Assembly (NCBI GenBank): GCA_029257335.1
Contig: JARIBV010000005.1
Span: 1-34,083, forward strand
From: Faecousia sp.
GTDB lineage: Bacteria; Bacillota; Clostridia; Oscillospirales; Oscillospiraceae
Direction of reading: 5' to 3'
Length of the DNA stretch: 34,083 nt
Positions 30,873 to 34,083 of the stretch are shown piece after piece. A model generated the notes under the pieces. That model did not search any database. It was not told the origin of the DNA and saw only the letters and a program-made list of their open reading frames with translations. Position 1 is the stretch's first letter. Each line of letters starts with the position of its first letter. The position numbers were made by a program, and so were the translations under genes.

Positions 30873-31773
30873 AATATCCGGCCTCCCGGGCCAGAAGCGT
30901 CACGGCCTTTCTGGCGGATTCGAACTGCAATACCCGCAGGGCAGGGGAGCTGCGGGAAAGGGAATCCACAGGCTCCAGGTTGAAGACCCCGGAAAAGCCT
31001 GCGTTTCGCAGGGCTTTGAAAATCTCACCCCAGGGAAGGGTTCCGTGGCCGGGAAAGAGGTGCAGATCCTCGTATACAGGGCCGATCAGCCCCAGATTGT
31101 CATTGAGATGCAGAACCTCCAGATAGGGGCCGTAGTCTTCGATCATCCGGGGGACATTCTGGCCTGCAATGTTGGCGTGGCCCGTGTCCAGACAGAGTTT
31201 CACACAGGGGCTGTGGATTCCTTCTGCCAGCTCATACATATCGGCCCCGGAGGTGTAGAGGAAGGGCGGGTCCTGGGGGCGCCGCACCCGGCGATAGTCA
31301 AAGGTGTTTTCAATGCAGGCGGTGACGCCGTTTTCCTCCAACAGGGGAAGAAGCTCCGTGAACCAGCGGATATTCCAGTCTGTGACTCGCCTTCTTGCGG
31401 CCTGGTCTTCCGTGGGGAAAAAATAAAGAGGCGCATGGAACACCAGCTTGCTGCATCCCAGCATCCGGCAGGCTGCAATGGTCCGGGCATAGACCGGGTA
31501 AGGTGCTTCAAAAGAAAAATCCTCCCCAATGGCCTGCTCCCAGGAGGCGTGGGCCTGGGTGACCCGGAGGCCCCGCCGGTTCAGATCCTCCCCAAGGGCA
31601 CGGACCCAGGAGATCCAGCGGTCGCTTTTTAAGGGGGAGTCTGCGGGGCGGCTGAATACACTCAGGGGAAAGTCCACATTCTGAAATCCGGCCCGGGTGA
31701 TGGTATCCAGGGCTTCCGGGAGGGAAACGGTCCGCAGAAGGCCTGCAACCGAGGTGCTGACTGTGATCTCCAA
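30871..31773 (-). CDS. TIM-barrel sugar phosphate isomerase/epimerase-like protein (AP endonuclease 2 fold)
   Basis: This 300-aa xylose-isomerase-like barrel has candidate divalent-metal ligands in the usual strands: Glu155 (CIENTF), Asp196 and His199 (CLDTGHAN), His222 and Asp225 (LHLND), His243 (PGHG) and Glu267 (NLEP). The frame opens at an ATG at 31833, but that ATG lacks a ribosome site and would add a 20-residue tail unlike the family. The TTG at 31773, preceded by GGAAGTG, gives the normal beta-strand start (EITVSTS). The start is therefore uncertain. It could act on a sugar or keto-acid. No neighbour indicates the substrate. Confidence 0.82.
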   Translation of the reverse strand: MEITVSTSVAGLLRTVSLPEALDTITRAGFQNVDFPLSVFSRPADSPLKSDRWISWVRALGEDLNRRGLRVTQAHASWEQAIGEDFSFEAPYPVYARTIAACRMLGCSKLVFHAPLYFFPTEDQAARRRVTDWNIRWFTELLPLLEENGVTACIENTFDYRRVRRPQDPPFLYTSGADMYELAEGIHSPCVKLCLDTGHANIAGQNVPRMIEDYGPYLEVLHLNDNLGLIGPVYEDLHLFPGHGTLPWGEIFKALRNAGFSGVFNLEPVDSLSRSSPALRVLQFESARKAVTLLAREAGY

Positions 31774-31907
31774 AAAAACACTTCCATTTTCATGCCGTTT
31801 CCAGTATAATGTACCCCAATACCAGAACTGCATCTGTACTTTAATTTATAGTATATTCGATTCTGGTAAAAAACGCAAGCCCTCACAGGAACGGGAGGAA
31901 GGAAGAT

Positions 31908-32786
31908 ATGCAGCGAAAAGTGAAACACCGGGGCTTGGCCAGAATTCTGGATCTGATTCAGAGCCTTTGTGGTCTGGATGTGCCGGTCTATGCGGCAAAT
32001 GCAGGCTATTTTATTATTTTGGCAATATTCCCGATGACCATGCTGATTTTGAATCTGCTGAGCTACACCACCCTGAGCAGCGGAACCCTGGTAGATCTGT
32101 TGGCAACCGTGGTGCCGGAGGCACTGATGCCCCTGGTCACCCGGATTCTGTGCGAGATGTTTCAAAGCTCCTCTACCACCCTGGTTTCGGTGTCCGCCTT
32201 GGCGGCACTCTGGGCCGCCTCCAGAGGGGTGTTCGGCATTCTTGTGGGACTCAACCGTGTCTATGGCGTGACGGAAGATCGAGGCTATGTGTATACAAGA
32301 CTTCTGAGCCTGGTATACACCTTCCTGTTTCTGGTGGTCCTGATCTTGACGCTGGCCCTTCATGTCTTCGGCCAGACGATTATGGCTCAGCTGCCTCAAA
32401 GCGACAATGCCATGTTCCATCTGCTGAAGAATGTGATTACCAATCGGTATCTGGTGCTGCTGGTAATTCAAAGTGCTTTGTTTTTGGCCATGTATATGTT
32501 TTTGCCCAACCGGCGCAATAAGCTTCTGCCCACCCTGCCCGGAGCCATTCTGGCCTCCCTGGGCTGGCAGCTGTTTTCTAACTTCTTTTCCATCTATGCC
32601 GAACGCTTCAGCAACTATGACACGGTATACGGAGGCCTGTCCGTGGTGGCGATGGCCATGATGTGGCTTTATATTTGCATGGCGATTTTGTTCTATTGCG
32701 GCGCAATCAACAAATATCTCAGTGATATTGGGTACGAAATCCGCCTCCACCGACAGAAAAAACCGAAGGAGAATGAGGAAAATTAG
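31908..32786 (+). CDS. YihY/BrkB-family membrane protein
   Basis: This 292-aa membrane protein has about six hydrophobic helices between residues 25 and 265. The family opening is AANAGYFIILAIFPMTMLILN, and the central YGVTEDRGYVYTRLLS matches the cytosolic segment between helices. A short Lys/Glu-rich tail ends the protein. GGGAGGAAGGA precedes the ATG. The family was once annotated as ribonuclease BN or serum-resistance factor. Its real function is not settled. It is followed at 60 bases by the DUF5685 and DnaJ-like genes on the same strand. Confidence 0.9.
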   Translation: MQRKVKHRGLARILDLIQSLCGLDVPVYAANAGYFIILAIFPMTMLILNLLSYTTLSSGTLVDLLATVVPEALMPLVTRILCEMFQSSSTTLVSVSALAALWAASRGVFGILVGLNRVYGVTEDRGYVYTRLLSLVYTFLFLVVLILTLALHVFGQTIMAQLPQSDNAMFHLLKNVITNRYLVLLVIQSALFLAMYMFLPNRRNKLLPTLPGAILASLGWQLFSNFFSIYAERFSNYDTVYGGLSVVAMAMMWLYICMAILFYCGAINKYLSDIGYEIRLHRQKKPKENEEN

Positions 32787-32811
32787 AGAAGCTTTATACT
32801 CTGTTCATAAT

Positions 32812-32847
32812 TTCTCCCTACAATGAAGAAAGGGAGGGGATTTTTTT
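32812..32847 (+). terminator. Terminator-like hairpin overlapping the DUF5685 ribosome site
   Basis: CTCCCT (32814-32819) pairs with AGGGAG (32831-32836), with two possible G-U pairs beyond. GGGATTTTTTT follows. The 3' arm is the ribosome-binding site of the next gene, so the structure could attenuate transcription or hide the site. Confidence 0.4.
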
Positions 32848-33688
32848 GTTTGGATTTGTAACGGCCAGCCTGGAAGAGCTGACAAAGGAGCAGCGGCAGC
32901 GCTATCAGAGCTTCTACTGCGGCATCTGCAAGAGCATAGGCCACGAGACAACCCAGCTCAGCCGCTTTTCCCTGAGCTATGATATGATCCTTTTGGCACT
33001 GATCCTATCCTCTCTGTATGAGCCGGAGGAGAAAAACAGCCGCAGCCGCTGTGTGGCCCATCCGCTCCACAGACGGGAAAAAACAGAAAGCGCCGCCACA
33101 GAATATGCGGCGGATATGAATGTGGCGCTGGCCTATTACAGCGCCGATGACCACTGGCGGGATTCTCACCGCCCGGCGGCCTTTGCTATGCGCAGGGTCT
33201 TATCGGGCCAGTATGAAAAGGTGGCGCAGCGATATCCACGGCAGTGTGCGGCCATCGAAGAAAGCATCCGGCAGCTGAGCGAACTGGAGCAGGAAAAATG
33301 CCCCAATCCGGATCTTTCTGCCAACTGCTTTGGAAGGCTCATGGCGGAGATCTTTGACTGGAAAGAAGATGCCTGGGGGCCGTATCTCCGGGAAATGGCC
33401 TGGTCTTTGGGCCGGTTCATCTATTTTGTGGATGCAGTGGTGGACTATGAAAAAGACCGCAGGAAAGAAAATTATAACCCCTTTCTCGCCATGGGCGGGG
33501 AGGCGGATTATCCCAGATGGGAAGAATATTTGGTGATGGAAATGGGTCGGTGTACCCATGCCTATGAAATGCTGCCCCTGGTGCAGGATAAGGCCCTGAT
33601 GGACAATATCCTGTATAGCGGCGTGTGGCTTACATACAGACAAAAGAGAAAAAAGACGCAGGAAGAAGCGCAGGAGGACCCAACATGA
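32846..33688 (+). CDS. DUF5685-family protein
   Basis: This 280-aa protein starts with TTG inside a run of T, with AGGGAGGGG upstream. The N-terminal [16 protein letters not shown] and [10 protein letters not shown] (C25, C28) are as I recall for DUF5685, which is of unknown function. The middle and C-terminal parts are helical and charged, with [12 protein letters not shown] and an acidic [14 protein letters not shown] segment faintly like an all-helical prenyl-type enzyme. That likeness is only an impression. The stop overlaps the next ATG by 4 bases (ATGA), coupling it to the DnaJ-domain gene. Confidence 0.82.
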   Translation: MFGFVTASLEELTKEQRQRYQSFYCGICKSIGHETTQLSRFSLSYDMILLALILSSLYEPEEKNSRSRCVAHPLHRREKTESAATEYAADMNVALAYYSADDHWRDSHRPAAFAMRRVLSGQYEKVAQRYPRQCAAIEESIRQLSELEQEKCPNPDLSANCFGRLMAEIFDWKEDAWGPYLREMAWSLGRFIYFVDAVVDYEKDRRKENYNPFLAMGGEADYPRWEEYLVMEMGRCTHAYEMLPLVQDKALMDNILYSGVWLTYRQKRKKTQEEAQEDPT

Positions 33689-34083
33689 TAGAAGATCCCT
33701 ACAAAGTCTTAGGACTGGAGCGGGGGGCCTCGGATGAAGAGGTCAAGAAAGCCTATCGCCGTCTGGCGAAAAAGTATCATCCCGATGCCAACCCGGGGGA
33801 CCAGGCGGCAGCGGAGAAGATGCAGCAGATCAATGCTGCCTATGAGCAGATCAAAAATCCCCAGAAGCAGACCGCAGGCTCAGGCTATTCCGGCCCCCAG
33901 GGCCAGAGCTATGGAGGCGGCGGTTACTATCAGGACCCCTTTGAGGAGATGTTCCGCCAGTGGCAGGCCCAGCAGGCCCGGCAGGCGCAGAGCCAGTTCC
34001 ACTCCAATGAAGCACAGGCGGCCTACCGCTATATTCAGTACAACCGCTATCAGGAGGCACTAAATGCGCTGGCGGGGGTGCAG
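33685..34083 (+). CDS. DnaJ-domain protein, N-terminal part (3' end outside window)
   Basis: An open frame of 133 codons runs off the window. It begins with a J domain (about 4-60): [25 protein letters not shown] with the HPD motif that stimulates DnaK ATPase, and an INAAYEQI ending. A Gly/Ser/Gln/Tyr-rich linker follows, then an Ala/Gln-rich helix ([11 protein letters not shown]). The end of the visible part ([16 protein letters not shown]) looks like the start of a helical or TPR-like repeat. GGAGG is upstream of the ATG, which overlaps the DUF5685 stop. This is not the full DnaJ with zinc fingers as far as seen. Confidence 0.9.
   Translation, partial: MIEDPYKVLGLERGASDEEVKKAYRRLAKKYHPDANPGDQAAAEKMQQINAAYEQIKNPQKQTAGSGYSGPQGQSYGGGGYYQDPFEEMFRQWQAQQARQAQSQFHSNEAQAAYRYIQYNRYQEALNALAGVQ

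Noticed and set aside
31801-31860. TATAAT and TATACT-like hexamers in the gap between the TIM-barrel and BrkB genes
   Set aside because: They look like -10 elements for one or both divergent genes, but none has a convincing -35 at proper spacing, so no promoter was assigned.
31662-32750. 362-codon minus-strand open frame opposite the BrkB gene and into the TIM-barrel gene
   Set aside because: It is antisense to the hydrophobic helices of BrkB. The Gln/His-rich product has no motif.
1-34083. Search by eye for CRISPR arrays, insertion sequences, tRNA or rRNA genes and known riboswitches
   Set aside because: No regular repeat-spacer pattern, transposase motif, tRNA-like cloverleaf or riboswitch core was recognised. 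Only hairpins and short boxes were found.

Overview
The window looks like chromosomal DNA of an anaerobic, spore-forming Clostridia member, probably a gut Oscillospiraceae-type organism. It carries spo0A, a very large 2-hydroxyacyl-CoA dehydratase activase-like protein, a type II thymidine kinase, a Bce-type detoxification module and several small families common in Firmicutes (DUF6054, DUF1540, DUF5685). Coding sequence is moderately GC-rich, and promoters and intergenic gaps are AT-rich. The genus cannot be fixed from this sequence. No rRNA, tRNA, CRISPR array, insertion sequence or phage gene was recognised.

Layout. (1) 1-156 is the 3' end of an unrecognised plus-strand gene. (2) 290-5632, minus strand: a zinc-ribbon membrane protein and a DUF6054 protein lead into a BceR/BceS-type two-component system. 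After a hairpin comes the BceA/BceB-type ABC transporter, which has a likely BceR operator upstream. (3) 5797-12686, minus strand: an OmpR-family regulator and HAMP kinase are followed by a membrane protein (ABC_trans_CmpB family) and a 1,419-residue two-domain activase protein. Nearly identical 21-bp boxes in front of both transcription units suggest that the regulator controls the second one. (4) 12939-17564, plus strand: a MarR regulator, two half-size ABC exporters that look like an asymmetric heterodimer, and a cytidylate-kinase-like protein. (5) 17709-27135, minus strand: a complete nucleoside uptake and salvage block, in transcription order tdk, deoC, deoD, a 117-aa orphan, deoB, cdd, then a nucleoside-binding lipoprotein and its ABC transporter (nupN, nupO, nupP, nupQ order). 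(6) 27352-29715, plus strand: an L-serine/L-cysteine desulfidase-family (UPF0597) protein, then spo0A with candidate 0A boxes. (7) 29817-34083: ribulose-phosphate epimerase, a small Cys-rich DUF1540 protein, a TIM-barrel sugar isomerase-like protein, a BrkB/YihY membrane protein, a DUF5685 protein and the start of a DnaJ-domain protein that runs off the end.

How they fit together. Region 5 is a catabolic and salvage pathway. The ABC system imports nucleosides, cdd deaminates cytidine, deoD phosphorolyses purine nucleosides, deoB moves phosphate from C1 to C5 of the (deoxy)ribose phosphate, deoC cleaves deoxyribose-5-phosphate into acetaldehyde and glyceraldehyde-3-phosphate, and tdk rescues thymidine. 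Regions 2 to 4 are three separate sensing modules, each with a candidate operator visible in the DNA. The most unusual inference is that the regulator/kinase pair of region 3 directly controls the CmpB-like membrane protein and the giant activase, whose function is unknown.
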